From an uncultured Holdemania sp. (GTDB lineage: Bacteria > Bacillota_I > Bacilli_A > Erysipelotrichales > Erysipelotrichaceae), in contig CAJFOC010000023.1 in the NCBI GenBank assembly GCA_904395815.1, positions 1-64,000 on the forward strand: a stretch of 64,000 nt of DNA, read 5' to 3'. This document shows, piece after piece, positions 9,424 through 22,852 of this stretch (positions are counted from its first letter, which is position 1; the number at the start of each line of letters is the position of its first letter). The translations under genes and the position numbers were made by a program. The notes below the pieces were generated by a model, which searched no databases, was not told where the DNA came from, and saw nothing but the letters and a program-made list of their open reading frames with translations.

Positions 9424-9513
9424 TCACTCCTAACTTTTTACTATTGTACAGGAAAACCAGGAATTTGACCAGCCTTTTCCCGTTTGTCCGGAATTTGTAA
9501 GAAATCGCTCCGC

Positions 9514-10941
9514 TCAGCCGATCCGTTTCTTCAGCTCCTGCACAATCAGCTGATTGGTCATCGCCGGATTGGCCTGTCCGCGGGATTTCTTCATCACCTG
9601 ACCGACCAGAAAGCCGACCGCACGATCCTTTCCGTTCTTATAGTCTGTGATCGACTGCGGCTGCTCATCCAGCACCTGATTGATCAGCTCCAATAACGCA
9701 GAGCTGTCGGACAGCTGCTTCATTCCCTTCTGTTCGGCAACCTGCTTCGGATCATGCCCTTCCATGACCTCTTCAAACAGAACCTTAGCCTGTTTGCCGG
9801 AAATATCGCCGGCAACGATCATGTCAACCAGCGACGCCACATCCTGCGGCCGGGCCGGATTCTCGCTCAGCTTCAGATTGCGCTTGGTCAGCGCTGCTGT
9901 CAGTTCGACGATAACCCAGTTAGCGGCAATACGGGCGTTGTCCGTGTGCTGGATAACCTGATCGTAAATGTCCGCCAGATCCTTGTTGGCGACCAGCAGA
10001 CGCACATCGCTGTCCGGCAAGCCCAGCGTCTGATAGCGCTTCTGGCGGACTTCCGGCATCTCCGGCATCGCCTGCTGCAGCGAACGGATCCACGCTTCAT
10101 CCAGCCGGATCGGGAAAATATTCGGTTCCGGGAAATATTTGTAATCCACCGCTCCTTCTTTTTTGCGCATAGACACCGTGGTACGGGTTGCTTCATCAAA
10201 ACGACGGGTTTCCTGAATCACCTGATCGCCCTGATCCAGAATCTGACTCTGGCGTTCAATTTCGTATTCCACCGCTTTCTGCACATTGCTGATGGAATTC
10301 AGATTCTTGATCTCGGTTTTGACGCCGAACTCACTGGAACCCTGCGGCCGCAGGGAAATGTTGACGTCGCAGCGCATCGATCCCTCTTCCATCTTCACAT
10401 CGGACACGCCAAGATAATACAGCGTCGTCCGCAGCTTCTCGACATAAGCCATCGCCTCTTTGCCGCTGCGGATATCCGGACAGGAAACGATCTCGACCAG
10501 CGGCGTTCCGGCGCGGTTGAAATCGATCAGCGTTCCCACATCATAATGAAACTGCTTGGCGGTATCCTCTTCCATGTGCAGCCGTTCAATCCGGATCGTC
10601 TTGGTTCCTTCTTCCGTTTCAATCTCGATATGTCCGTTGCGGCCGATCGGATGAAACTGCTGGGTGATCTGAAACCCCTTCGGCAGATCGGAATAATAGT
10701 AATTCTTGCGGTCAAAACGAACCAGCGGATCAATTTCCATATTCAGCGCAGTACAGGCCTGCACCGCCATGGCGACCGCCTGGCGATTGACGCAGGGCAT
10801 GGCGCCGGGATGGCCAAGGTCAATTTCATTGACGCAGGTATTGGCCGGCGCCCCAAACAGCACCGGCGCTCCGGAAAACATCTTGGTTTTGGTTTTCAGT
10901 TCGCAATGAATTTCAATACCGATGATCACTTCATAATTCAT
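9514..10941 (-). CDS. gatB: Asp-tRNA(Asn)/Glu-tRNA(Gln) amidotransferase subunit B
   Basis: MNYEVIIGIEIHCELKTKTKMFSG...DLPKGFQITQQ..., classic GatB. Confidence 0.98.
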   Translation of the reverse strand: MNYEVIIGIEIHCELKTKTKMFSGAPVLFGAPANTCVNEIDLGHPGAMPCVNRQAVAMAVQACTALNMEIDPLVRFDRKNYYYSDLPKGFQITQQFHPIGRNGHIEIETEEGTKTIRIERLHMEEDTAKQFHYDVGTLIDFNRAGTPLVEIVSCPDIRSGKEAMAYVEKLRTTLYYLGVSDVKMEEGSMRCDVNISLRPQGSSEFGVKTEIKNLNSISNVQKAVEYEIERQSQILDQGDQVIQETRRFDEATRTTVSMRKKEGAVDYKYFPEPNIFPIRLDEAWIRSLQQAMPEMPEVRQKRYQTLGLPDSDVRLLVANKDLADIYDQVIQHTDNARIAANWVIVELTAALTKRNLKLSENPARPQDVASLVDMIVAGDISGKQAKVLFEEVMEGHDPKQVAEQKGMKQLSDSSALLELINQVLDEQPQSITDYKNGKDRAVGFLVGQVMKKSRGQANPAMTNQLIVQELKKRIG

Positions 10942-10942
10942 C

Positions 10943-12364
10943 TTACTTCACCTCCGCCACCGCGTCCCGAAGACCGGTTATCTCTTCCATCGCCGCGGCA
11001 AAATCAAACAGACTTTGTTCATCCCAGGCGTGCGAAGTCATATTCAGTCCCACCGGCAAGCCGTCGATCATGCCCATCGGCACCGTACAGCTTGGCCAGC
11101 CGGTAAAATTGCCGATAATCATATGATTTTCCGCAATCAGCACCCCGTCGGACAGCTGATCCCGCGAATCGTCATCCAGTTTCGGCGCCACATCGCCGCT
11201 GGCCGGAGCGATCAGAATATCAAAATCCTGCATAGCCCGGGTCACGTCCTCCACGATCAGCCGGCGGACACGCTGCGCCTGACGGAACAGCTTCTCCTGA
11301 TTTTCAACAAACAGACCATAGCTGCCGATGACAAACCGCTTGCGGATCAGAGAACCGAACCCTTCTGTCCGGGAGCGGATCATGACCTCTTCCATGCTGT
11401 CGCCCGGCTGCTGAACGCCGAAGCGAATACCATCCAGGTTGGAATGATTGGCCGTTGCCTCACAGTTGGCAATCAGATAATAAGCCGGCAGAATGGCTTT
11501 CATCAGATCTTCGTTCAGATAGATGACGCGCACCTCGGCGCCCCGCTGCTTCAGCGCTTCCACGCTCTGTTCAAACAGCGCCTTAACCTGAGGGTTGTCG
11601 ATCGCTTCCATGACATTGCCCAGTACCGCGACCCGCCGGCCACGCAGATCGCTGTTCAGCGCCGCCGCATAATCCGGCACTTCACGATCAGAAGAAGTCA
11701 TATCCCGATCATCCCGGCCGGCCAGAATCTTCAGTGCCTGCGCGGCATCCAGCGCGCTGCGGGTAAAGTAGCCGACATGATCCAGCGAGGAAGAATACGG
11801 GATAATCCCATACCGTGAAATCCGGCCATACGTCGGCTTCATTCCCAGCACGCCGCAAAAGGAAGCCGGTTTGCGGACAGAGTCCCCGGTATCCGAACCA
11901 ATCGCAAACGGAACGACGCCCGCCGCCACCAGCGCGGCGCTGCCGCCGGAAGATCCCCCCGCCATGCGGGAGCGATCATAGGGATTGTAGACCGGGCCGC
12001 TCGCCGCCGTCAGGTTGGTGCCGCCCATCGCCAGCTCATCCATCGAAGCCTTGGCGATCACAATCGCGCCGGCCTGCTGAAGCTTGTCAACGATGTGCGC
12101 GTTGTAAAACGGAACATAATTGTCCAGGATTTTGCTGGACGCGGTCGTTCGAATCCCGCGAGTGCAGACGTTGTCCTTCAATACTACCGGCACGCCATGC
12201 ATCGACGTTTCCGGCTTGTCCGCCAGCTGGTCCAGCTGCGATTGCGGGTCCACAAACGTAACGACCGCATTCAGCAGCGGCTGCAGCGCTTTCGCTTTGT
12301 TCAGCGCCTCCTCTACCCGCTGCCGCGCTGGCATGGAGGCTCTCAGTTCGTTCATCGTCGCCAT
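10943..12364 (-). CDS. gatA: Glu-tRNA(Gln) amidotransferase subunit A
   Basis: Amidase signature GGSSGGSAALVAAGVVPFAIGSDTGDSVRKPASFCG. Confidence 0.98.
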   Translation of the reverse strand: MATMNELRASMPARQRVEEALNKAKALQPLLNAVVTFVDPQSQLDQLADKPETSMHGVPVVLKDNVCTRGIRTTASSKILDNYVPFYNAHIVDKLQQAGAIVIAKASMDELAMGGTNLTAASGPVYNPYDRSRMAGGSSGGSAALVAAGVVPFAIGSDTGDSVRKPASFCGVLGMKPTYGRISRYGIIPYSSSLDHVGYFTRSALDAAQALKILAGRDDRDMTSSDREVPDYAAALNSDLRGRRVAVLGNVMEAIDNPQVKALFEQSVEALKQRGAEVRVIYLNEDLMKAILPAYYLIANCEATANHSNLDGIRFGVQQPGDSMEEVMIRSRTEGFGSLIRKRFVIGSYGLFVENQEKLFRQAQRVRRLIVEDVTRAMQDFDILIAPASGDVAPKLDDDSRDQLSDGVLIAENHMIIGNFTGWPSCTVPMGMIDGLPVGLNMTSHAWDEQSLFDFAAAMEEITGLRDAVAEVK

Positions 12365-12365
12365 C

Positions 12366-12662
12366 TTATTTCACCACCTTCGGTACCAGAATATGGCATT
12401 CTCTGACCTTCGGCGCGCAGCCTAGCGCCTCCTCACGGTCCGCCACCTGCGTTACCTCGTCCTCACGCAGAAACCGGGTCGGCTCCTCAAACGGATAAAC
12501 CATCGGTTCCACTCCGGTGGTATCGATCTTCTCCAGCAATTGCAGCTGACGGGTCAGCGTGCTGAACTCCTGAATGATATCGTCGGCTTCCTGATCGCTC
12601 AGGTCAAACATCAGCTGACGGGCCAGCTTTCTGAAATACGCCCGTTCCTTGATTTCTTCCAT
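12366..12662 (-). CDS. gatC: Glu-tRNA(Gln) amidotransferase subunit C
   Basis: 98-aa ORF with GatC pattern, directly upstream of gatA. Confidence 0.93.
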   Translation of the reverse strand: MEEIKERAYFRKLARQLMFDLSDQEADDIIQEFSTLTRQLQLLEKIDTTGVEPMVYPFEEPTRFLREDEVTQVADREEALGCAPKVRECHILVPKVVK

Positions 12663-12680
12663 TGTCTCTCTCCTTTGTAT

Positions 12681-15831
<3,151 letters not shown>

Positions 15832-15867
15832 CTACGTATGAAAAACCGCGAAGCCGCGGTTTTCATC

Positions 15868-18030
15868 TCAGGATTCCGGTATTTTCTGCAGTGAAGGATG
15901 GGTTGCCAGAATCCGCCGCACTCCAAACGGAAAGGCAAACGCAATTTTCAGCATTCCCTCGCTGTACTCGACCACCACCCCGTCGCCAAAAGCGGCATGA
16001 CGGACATGATCGCCCTTTTTCCAGCGGGATCTCGGCTTGTCTGCCATCCTTTCCTCAAAAGGCGCCGGCTGCTCAAACAGCGCGGAAGGCAGAGAACTTT
16101 CTCTGAGCGTACCGCCGTCAAAGGAAGCGCCGATGTGCTCGATCCACTGCGCATCGATTTCACGGATAAACCGCGAAGGAACCTTGACCCGGTTAAGAAT
16201 GTAGCTGAAACCGCTGCTCTCCGTCAGATACAGCGTATTGCGGGCCCGGGTAAAGGCGACATATGCCAGCCGCCGTTCTTCCTCCAGCCCTTTCAGCTGA
16301 CTCTCCTGCATCGCCCGTTCATTGGGAAAAATCCCCTCGCTCATCCCGTAGACAAAGACCGTATCAAATTCCAGTCCCTTGGCCGCATGGACCGTCATCA
16401 GCTGAACGTGATCATGGCTTTCCTGCTCTCCCTTATCGCCATACAGCGATACCAGCTGCAGGTATTCTTCCAGCGAGCTGTCCGGATAGTTGACGGTATA
16501 GCTTTCAATATCGGTAATCAGTTCCTTGAGGTTTTCCAGCCGTTCGTTTTCCTGATCGTTTTCCAGCATCTTCCGATACCCGCTGTCATCCAGAATCATT
16601 TCCAGCAGCCGGCTGATCGGCAGCTGATCCGCCTGCGCGCGCCACTTTTCCACCATCCTGACAAATTCGTCCAGCGTTGTCTGCGCCTTGCCGCTGACTA
16701 CCTTGTTATCCCGGATCACCTCATACATCGTCCGCTGCTCTTCCCGCGCCCGCCGGACGATCGTATCCAGCGTTTTGTTGCCCAGTCCCCGCCGCGGCAC
16801 GTTGATAATCCGGGTCAGCGCCAGATCGTCCGCGCCGCAGACCATTCGCAGATAACAGAGCGCGTCCTTGATCTCCGCCCGTTCATAGAACTTGATACCG
16901 CCGGTAATCACATACGGAATCCGCTGTTCAATCATCGCTTTTTCCAGCGCCCGGGACAGATAATTCGAGCGGTACAGCACCGCACAGTCGCGAAACGAAC
17001 TTCCCTTGCGGTGCAGCTCGTTGATCTTGCAGGCAACCCAGGTTGCCTCATACTCTTCCCCCGCACTGCTGTAATGGACGATCTTGCCATGATCCGGCCG
17101 GCTGGTGAACAGATCCTTTTCCACCCGGTTGCGGTTGTTGTGAATCAGCGCGTTGGCGCCATTGAGGATGCTGGGCGTCGAACGGTAATTCTCATTGAGC
17201 ACAATCGTCTCGCATGGCTGGAAATCTTTCTCAAAATTCATGATGATGTTGACGTCAGCCCCCCGCCACGTATAGATGGTCTGATCCGGATCCCCGACCA
17301 CATACACCGAATTGACCTGATTGGCCAGCAGCCGGATCAGATCGTACTGAATCTTGTCGATATCCTGAAATTCATCGACATGGATATACTGAAAACGCTG
17401 CACCCACTTGGCCTGGATTTCCGGAAACTGCCGCAGCATTCTGACCGTCACCAGCAGCAAATCGTCAAAATCCAGCGCGTAGATCGCATTCTGCCGGTGA
17501 ACATAATACTCGTACACCTTGGCCTTGTCGTTTTCTCCTTTCAGATCCCCGGCCAGCACAGCCGCCCTTTCCGGAGTAATTTCAGCGCATTTGTTGTTGG
17601 CGATATAATCCAGCATCGACGCAAAGGAGTAGGTCTGCTTGTCCAGGCCGAACTCCTTGTACGCTTCCTTGAGAAGACTGCGCTGATCATCGGCATCCAT
17701 GACGGTAAAATTACGCGGCATGCCCATGCTGCCGATATCCTCGCGCAGAATCCGCACGCACAGGGAGTGAATTGTTGAAATCCATACCGCGCTGCCCTGC
17801 TGAGGCAGCATCTGGCGGATTCGCTCCTTCATTTCATTGGCCGCCTTGTTGGTAAAGGTAATGGCCAGAATCCGGCTCGGCCAGACCTGACGCTGCTGAA
17901 TCAGCGTGGCGATCCGCATTGTCAGAACACGGGTCTTGCCGCTGCCGGCGCCGGCGATAATCCGGACATACCGGCTGTCCGTCAGCACCGCCTGTTTCTG
18001 ATTGTCGTTGAGCATTTCTATTGAAACCAT
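15868..18030 (-). CDS. pcrA: ATP-dependent DNA helicase PcrA/UvrD
   Basis: MLNDNQKQAVLTDSRYVRIIAGAGSGKTRVLTMRI...VDEFQDIDKIQYDL; SF1 helicase motifs. Confidence 0.97.
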   Translation of the reverse strand: MVSIEMLNDNQKQAVLTDSRYVRIIAGAGSGKTRVLTMRIATLIQQRQVWPSRILAITFTNKAANEMKERIRQMLPQQGSAVWISTIHSLCVRILREDIGSMGMPRNFTVMDADDQRSLLKEAYKEFGLDKQTYSFASMLDYIANNKCAEITPERAAVLAGDLKGENDKAKVYEYYVHRQNAIYALDFDDLLLVTVRMLRQFPEIQAKWVQRFQYIHVDEFQDIDKIQYDLIRLLANQVNSVYVVGDPDQTIYTWRGADVNIIMNFEKDFQPCETIVLNENYRSTPSILNGANALIHNNRNRVEKDLFTSRPDHGKIVHYSSAGEEYEATWVACKINELHRKGSSFRDCAVLYRSNYLSRALEKAMIEQRIPYVITGGIKFYERAEIKDALCYLRMVCGADDLALTRIINVPRRGLGNKTLDTIVRRAREEQRTMYEVIRDNKVVSGKAQTTLDEFVRMVEKWRAQADQLPISRLLEMILDDSGYRKMLENDQENERLENLKELITDIESYTVNYPDSSLEEYLQLVSLYGDKGEQESHDHVQLMTVHAAKGLEFDTVFVYGMSEGIFPNERAMQESQLKGLEEERRLAYVAFTRARNTLYLTESSGFSYILNRVKVPSRFIREIDAQWIEHIGASFDGGTLRESSLPSALFEQPAPFEERMADKPRSRWKKGDHVRHAAFGDGVVVEYSEGMLKIAFAFPFGVRRILATHPSLQKIPES

Positions 18031-18154
18031 CCTGTCTCCTCCTGCCTGTGCCGTTTTTATTATACATGATTTGCCGGACTTTGTTAGGGTGGCTGCCAGA
18101 CTTTCATGATTTTCATTCAAGTCCGCCAGCCAATAAAAAAGGGCCAGGCCCTGA

Positions 18155-18922
18155 TTATTTCAGCAGCATAACCCAGCTTCCCGCCGGCACAAAACCAAGA
18201 CGGCGGTAAAGCGCGGCCGCTTCCTCACTGTCGGTAAACAGACACGGCGTCTTGCCCTCGTCCAGAAGCTGCTGGCACAGCCGGGACACCACCGCCTTGG
18301 CCATGCCCTGCCGGCGATGATCCGCCCGGGTAGCGACTCCTGCGATCATGGCTGCCCGCGGCGTTTCAGCGGTGCTGTTGGCCTGGCAATAAAGTATGCC
18401 GTTTTGCTCGATCAGCAGATGACGTCCGGCGCCGGTTTCAATCTGACGGCGCAGCGGCTGCACCGCTTGCGGACGGCCGAACACCTCCTGCAGTAACTGA
18501 GCGATCGCCGGCGCATCCTGCGGCTGAGCGCGGCGGATCTCGAAATCGCCCTGCGGCAGCGGATGAAACTCGCCCATCCTGCTGAACACGCACTGCTGGC
18601 GCCGCCATGAGATCGACGGCAATTCGTCGATCACTTCCTGCCGTCCCTGAATCACCCGGATGTCATATTCGTCAACCAGTTTTTCGACAAAGGCCGCATC
18701 CACCCGTCCCTTTGCCGCACTGATCAGAAGTCCGTCATAATAAACAAGATACACCGCGTGCACCTGTTCGTCCTTATCGACAAACACCGTCTGAAAACCG
18801 TGATCAAAGCCATACTGCTGGATATCGCCGATCAGAAACAGATTCATTACCGGATCGCTGTTCAGATAGTCCAGACATTCCTGGCGATGTTTTTCACTGC
18901 AGCGAATCATCATTCCGATCAC
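18155..18922 (-). CDS. GNAT family N-acetyltransferase
   Basis: IAGVATRADHRRQGMAKAVVSRLCQQLLDEGKTPCLFTDSEEAAALYRRLGFV. Confidence 0.85.
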   Translation of the reverse strand: MIGMMIRCSEKHRQECLDYLNSDPVMNLFLIGDIQQYGFDHGFQTVFVDKDEQVHAVYLVYYDGLLISAAKGRVDAAFVEKLVDEYDIRVIQGRQEVIDELPSISWRRQQCVFSRMGEFHPLPQGDFEIRRAQPQDAPAIAQLLQEVFGRPQAVQPLRRQIETGAGRHLLIEQNGILYCQANSTAETPRAAMIAGVATRADHRRQGMAKAVVSRLCQQLLDEGKTPCLFTDSEEAAALYRRLGFVPAGSWVMLLK

Positions 18923-19048
18923 CTCGATGTTTTCTATTTTAACAAAATCAGTCCGGATCGAAAACAGGAATTTTGAACTTTCTGTAAATTTCCTCTGTTC
19001 CCCCCTGCACAGGGAGCATGCTATAATGTTTCAATAAGGAGAACAACT

Positions 19049-19951
19049 ATGCAGAGAATCGCAGATCAATGGAAAGATTATGAATGCCTGGATGCCGGCG
19101 AAGGGGAAAAGCTGGAACGCTGGGGCAGCGTCCTGCTGCGCCGGCCGGATCCTCAGGCGATATGGAATCGCGGCAACCCGGCGCTCTGGCAGCGCGTCGA
19201 CGCCCATTATCACCGCAGCCGCCATGGCGGAGGCAGTTGGGAACTGTTAAAACCGATTCCCGAAACCTGGACGATCCGATACCGTGAGCTGACCTTCAAG
19301 GTCTCTCCCACCGGGTTCAAGCATACCGGCCTGTTTCCTGAACAGGCGGTCAACTGGGACTGGATGCAAAACAAAATCGTCAAAGCGAAGGCCGAGGGAC
19401 GCACGATCCGGATTTTGAACCTGTTCGCCTATACCGGCGGGGCGACGATGGCCTGCGCCAGCGCCGGAGCGGATGAAGTCGTGCATGTCGACGCCAGCCG
19501 CGGCATCGTGCAATGGGCCAAGGAAAACATGACCCTTTCTCATCTGGAAGGACGGACCATCCGGTTTCTGGTCGATGACGCGATGAAATTTCTGGCCCGG
19601 GAACAGCGCCGCGGCCGGACCTATCACGGAATTGTCATGGATCCTCCTTCCTATGGCCGGGGGCCGGGCGGGGAAATCTGGAAATGGGAAGATCAGCTTT
19701 CCCAGCTGATCCAGGCAGCCGGACAGGTGCTGGATCCACAGGCGCTGTTTTTTCTGATCAATTCCTATACGACCGGCTACTCTTCCGTCGTGCTGGACAA
19801 CCTTTTGCGTACCACCCTGGGCAAAACCCGCAGCGGATTCATTGTTACCGGGGATGTCGTCTTGCCGATCCGCCGCGATCAGCTGCGCCTGCCCTGCGGT
19901 ATTTACGGCTGCTGGAGTGATGAAGATGACGAAATGGTCCATTCTGTTTGA
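19049..19951 (+). CDS. Class I SAM-dependent methyltransferase (RlmI/RlmK-like)
   Basis: LNLFAYTGGATMACASAGADEVVHVDAS...GIVMDPPSYGRGPGGEIWKWED. Confidence 0.9.
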   Translation: MQRIADQWKDYECLDAGEGEKLERWGSVLLRRPDPQAIWNRGNPALWQRVDAHYHRSRHGGGSWELLKPIPETWTIRYRELTFKVSPTGFKHTGLFPEQAVNWDWMQNKIVKAKAEGRTIRILNLFAYTGGATMACASAGADEVVHVDASRGIVQWAKENMTLSHLEGRTIRFLVDDAMKFLAREQRRGRTYHGIVMDPPSYGRGPGGEIWKWEDQLSQLIQAAGQVLDPQALFFLINSYTTGYSSVVLDNLLRTTLGKTRSGFIVTGDVVLPIRRDQLRLPCGIYGCWSDEDDEMVHSV

Positions 19952-20624
19952 GGACAATCACCTGCTGGTGGTGGAAAAACCGGTAAACATCGCCGTGCAG
20001 GAAGACAGCAGCGGGGATCCGGATCTTCTGACGCTGTTGAAACAGGATCTGAAAGAGCGCTACCACAAGCCAGGCAACGTCTATCTCGGTCTGGTTCACC
20101 GGCTGGACCGGCCGGTAGGCGGGGTCATGGTTTTCGCCAAGACCTCCAAAGCAGCATCCCGGCTGAGCGATCAGATACGAACCCGTCAGATCCGCAAACA
20201 GTATCTGGCTGTGCTGTGCGGCCGGCCTCAGCCTGCCTGCGCTACGCTGCAGGATTATCTTGTTAAAAACGAAAAGCGCAATCTCGTGCATGTCGCCTCG
20301 CCCCGCGAACCCGGCGCCAGAGCTGCCAGTCTGAGCTATCAGCTGCTGGAATTTCGCGACGGGCTGTCGCTGGTCAGCATTGAGCTGCAGACCGGGCGGC
20401 CACATCAGATCCGCGTGCAGTTCAGCAGCCGGCAATGGCCTCTGTGGGGAGATCAGCGTTACAATCCACAAGCCCAGCCCCGGCAGCAGATCGCCCTGTG
20501 GTCCTGGCAGCTGAGTCTGATCCATCCTGTTCATCACAAAGAAATGGTCTTCACCAGCAATCCGCCATGGCGGAAGCCCTGGAATCAGATGACGACACTC
20601 ACAGAAAGAAGGAATTGCGAATGA
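19920..20624 (+). CDS. RluA-family pseudouridine synthase
   Basis: ILFEDNHLLVVEKPVNIAVQED...YLGLVHRLDRPVGGVMVFAKT. Confidence 0.93.
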   Translation: MKMTKWSILFEDNHLLVVEKPVNIAVQEDSSGDPDLLTLLKQDLKERYHKPGNVYLGLVHRLDRPVGGVMVFAKTSKAASRLSDQIRTRQIRKQYLAVLCGRPQPACATLQDYLVKNEKRNLVHVASPREPGARAASLSYQLLEFRDGLSLVSIELQTGRPHQIRVQFSSRQWPLWGDQRYNPQAQPRQQIALWSWQLSLIHPVHHKEMVFTSNPPWRKPWNQMTTLTERRNCE

Positions 20625-21748
20625 GTCGACCTGTTCCCAAAGGACGAAAAAGAACGATACGCCGCCGGCGAAGACATCTGCGCCGTTCGGTTCGCTATGC
20701 CCTGATCGCCATCATCGCTGTTGTCGTGCTGCTGGCGGGATTTCTGATAATTCCGCGCATGATCGAACAGCGGCAACTGCGAAGCCTGGGCTATTCCTCC
20801 GAAAGCATCGCCGCCATCCGGCAATACGGACTGAGCGATCTGCTGAGGGAAAATCAGCTGTATTCAGACAATCTGAACCGCTCGTTGCCGCAGGACAATT
20901 TCCGCAGCGATTATCTCTATCTCTACCTGGCGACCGATGAGCTGAGCGACGATGATTTTCTGCTCGCCCAGCGGCTGCGGGAAAGAAATTATTCGGATGA
21001 AAAATGCGCCCGGCTGTTTGAAAGTCTTGAATTCTGGGAAATCACACCGCTGCTGGTCTTCGATTATGTGGCGGATATCGAAGCCTATATTCAGGATTGT
21101 CAGAATCACCGCGACGTCAACAGCATCCATCATTTCGAACTGGACGGCACCTATGTCAGCTGGTACTCCGATCCGCAGCCGGCCAACACCGAGGATACCT
21201 CCATGCTGGTCAACAAACAAAACTACCTGACCGAAGAATATCAGCCGGATGATCTGGTCGAGCTGAGTCTGACCTACGCCTCCTCCGATCGCTGGATGAA
21301 ACAGGAAGCGGCCGATGCGTTCATCCGCATGTGCGATGAACTCAATGCCGGCGGCAGCCCGCGCATGTACGCTTCCTCCACCTACCGCGATTACGCCTAT
21401 CAGGTGGAACTGTACGATCAGTATGTCGCCCGCAACGGACAGCAATGGGCGGATTCCATCGCCGCCCGGCCCGGCTATTCCGAACATCAGACCGGACTGA
21501 CCGCCGATGTCGCCAGTACCGCTTCCGGCGGACTGTCGCAGTTTGAAGACTCCGAGGAATTTCAGTGGATGCAGCAGAACGCGCATCGCTTCGGCTGGAT
21601 TCTCCGTTATCCGCAAGGCAAGCAGACCCTGACCGGTTACGATTATGAATCATGGCATTACCGCTATCTCGGCGTCGAGCTGGCTACCCAGGTCTACCAG
21701 TCCGGCCTGACCTACGACGAATACTACGCGCTGTATCTGGCCGACTGA
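20621..21748 (+). CDS. M15 family D-alanyl-D-alanine carboxypeptidase (VanY-like)
   Basis: ASSTYRDYAYQVELYDQY...ARPGYSEHQTGLTADV...YDYESWHYRYLG. Confidence 0.92.
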   Translation: MSRPVPKGRKRTIRRRRRHLRRSVRYALIAIIAVVVLLAGFLIIPRMIEQRQLRSLGYSSESIAAIRQYGLSDLLRENQLYSDNLNRSLPQDNFRSDYLYLYLATDELSDDDFLLAQRLRERNYSDEKCARLFESLEFWEITPLLVFDYVADIEAYIQDCQNHRDVNSIHHFELDGTYVSWYSDPQPANTEDTSMLVNKQNYLTEEYQPDDLVELSLTYASSDRWMKQEAADAFIRMCDELNAGGSPRMYASSTYRDYAYQVELYDQYVARNGQQWADSIAARPGYSEHQTGLTADVASTASGGLSQFEDSEEFQWMQQNAHRFGWILRYPQGKQTLTGYDYESWHYRYLGVELATQVYQSGLTYDEYYALYLAD

Positions 21749-21755
21749 CCACGTG

Positions 21756-21803
21756 AAAACTCCGCAGATTCCCTGCCTCACTGACAGGATCCGCGGAGTT
21801 TTT
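21756..21803 (+). terminator. Intrinsic terminator
   Basis: GAAAACTCCGC...GCGGAGTTTTTATT. Confidence 0.75.
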
Positions 21804-21870
21804 ATTATGACGCAAAGAAGCCTTGCCCTTTTTGCGAACCAGCGGCACAGACCGGCATGATTTCTGCCGC

Positions 21871-22713
21871 TCAGACCTCCACCACGCCCAATGCCGCCAG
21901 CACTGTCGCGATCACGATGGCCGCCAGAATCAGCCGGTTGGAATTCATCCACTTTTTCCCCAGCAGCCAGTAACACAGTATCGCAAACAATGCCGGCATC
22001 AGCTTTGGCATGATGGAATCCGCATACTGCTGCAATGGAAACTGCTGCACCAGCGCTTCGCCGGTCACCGGATCCGTTGCGACCGTAACGGACACCGTAC
22101 GCAGCGGAAACTGCACCATCGTCGCCACCATGCCGCCCACTACCGTCAATCCCAGCACCGAAGCCGATTCCGTGATTTTTTCCTTCATGCCGCTCAGGGA
22201 ACTGACGAATTTGGACCCCTGCCGGTAACCGATATCGAACAGCTGGATCCGGATCGCCAGCACGGCAACCATCCAGACCTCCCACAAAAGAATTCCGACC
22301 AGGCTGCCCTCCCGGGCCATCGTCGCGGCGATGGAACCCAGTACCGCGCCGGGAATCATGCTGAAAATCGTATCTCCCACTCCGGCAAACGGTCCCATCA
22401 ACCCGGTTTTCAATGTGGACGCGATATCAATACCGGCGCCCGTATCTGCCATTTCCTCTTCGATCGCCACATTCATGCCGACGATGATGTTGCCCATGGC
22501 CGGTGTGGTATTGAAAAAAGCCGAATGCGCCTTCAGCGCTTTTTTCTTCAGTTCCGGCCGGTCGCCATACAGCTTTTCGATGACCGGAACCATCGTGGCC
22601 AGATACCCCAGCCCCTGCATTCTTTCATAGTTCCAGCCGATCTGGGCATGCCAGATCCAGCGCAGATTGACGCGAAACCTTTCCCCTGGAGTTAATTTCC
22701 TTGCCGTAGTCAT
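21871..22713 (-). CDS. PTS mannose-family IID component (orphan)
   Basis: RVNLRWIWHAQIGWNYERMQGLGYLATMVPVIEKLYGD...AFFNTTPAMGNIIVGMNVAIEEEMADTG; no IIA/B/C gene adjacent. Confidence 0.92.
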   Translation of the reverse strand: MTTARKLTPGERFRVNLRWIWHAQIGWNYERMQGLGYLATMVPVIEKLYGDRPELKKKALKAHSAFFNTTPAMGNIIVGMNVAIEEEMADTGAGIDIASTLKTGLMGPFAGVGDTIFSMIPGAVLGSIAATMAREGSLVGILLWEVWMVAVLAIRIQLFDIGYRQGSKFVSSLSGMKEKITESASVLGLTVVGGMVATMVQFPLRTVSVTVATDPVTGEALVQQFPLQQYADSIMPKLMPALFAILCYWLLGKKWMNSNRLILAAIVIATVLAALGVVEV

Positions 22714-22852
22714 TCTCTTCTCCTTTCCCGGTTGTGCCAACCGTCCCTTGTGAATGATGGATGTGAAATTCTCCTGCTGTTAGTTTCATTATAGCGCATC
22801 CGTCCGTCTCTTCCAATTAACGATTCAAAAAACAGACAAAAAATATGAATTA

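Noticed and set aside
9754-11106. 450-aa plus-strand ORF
   Set aside because: Antisense to gatB/gatA; shadow ORF.
15898-17778. 626-aa plus-strand ORF
   Set aside because: Fully antisense to pcrA with no recognisable domain; shadow ORF from codon bias.
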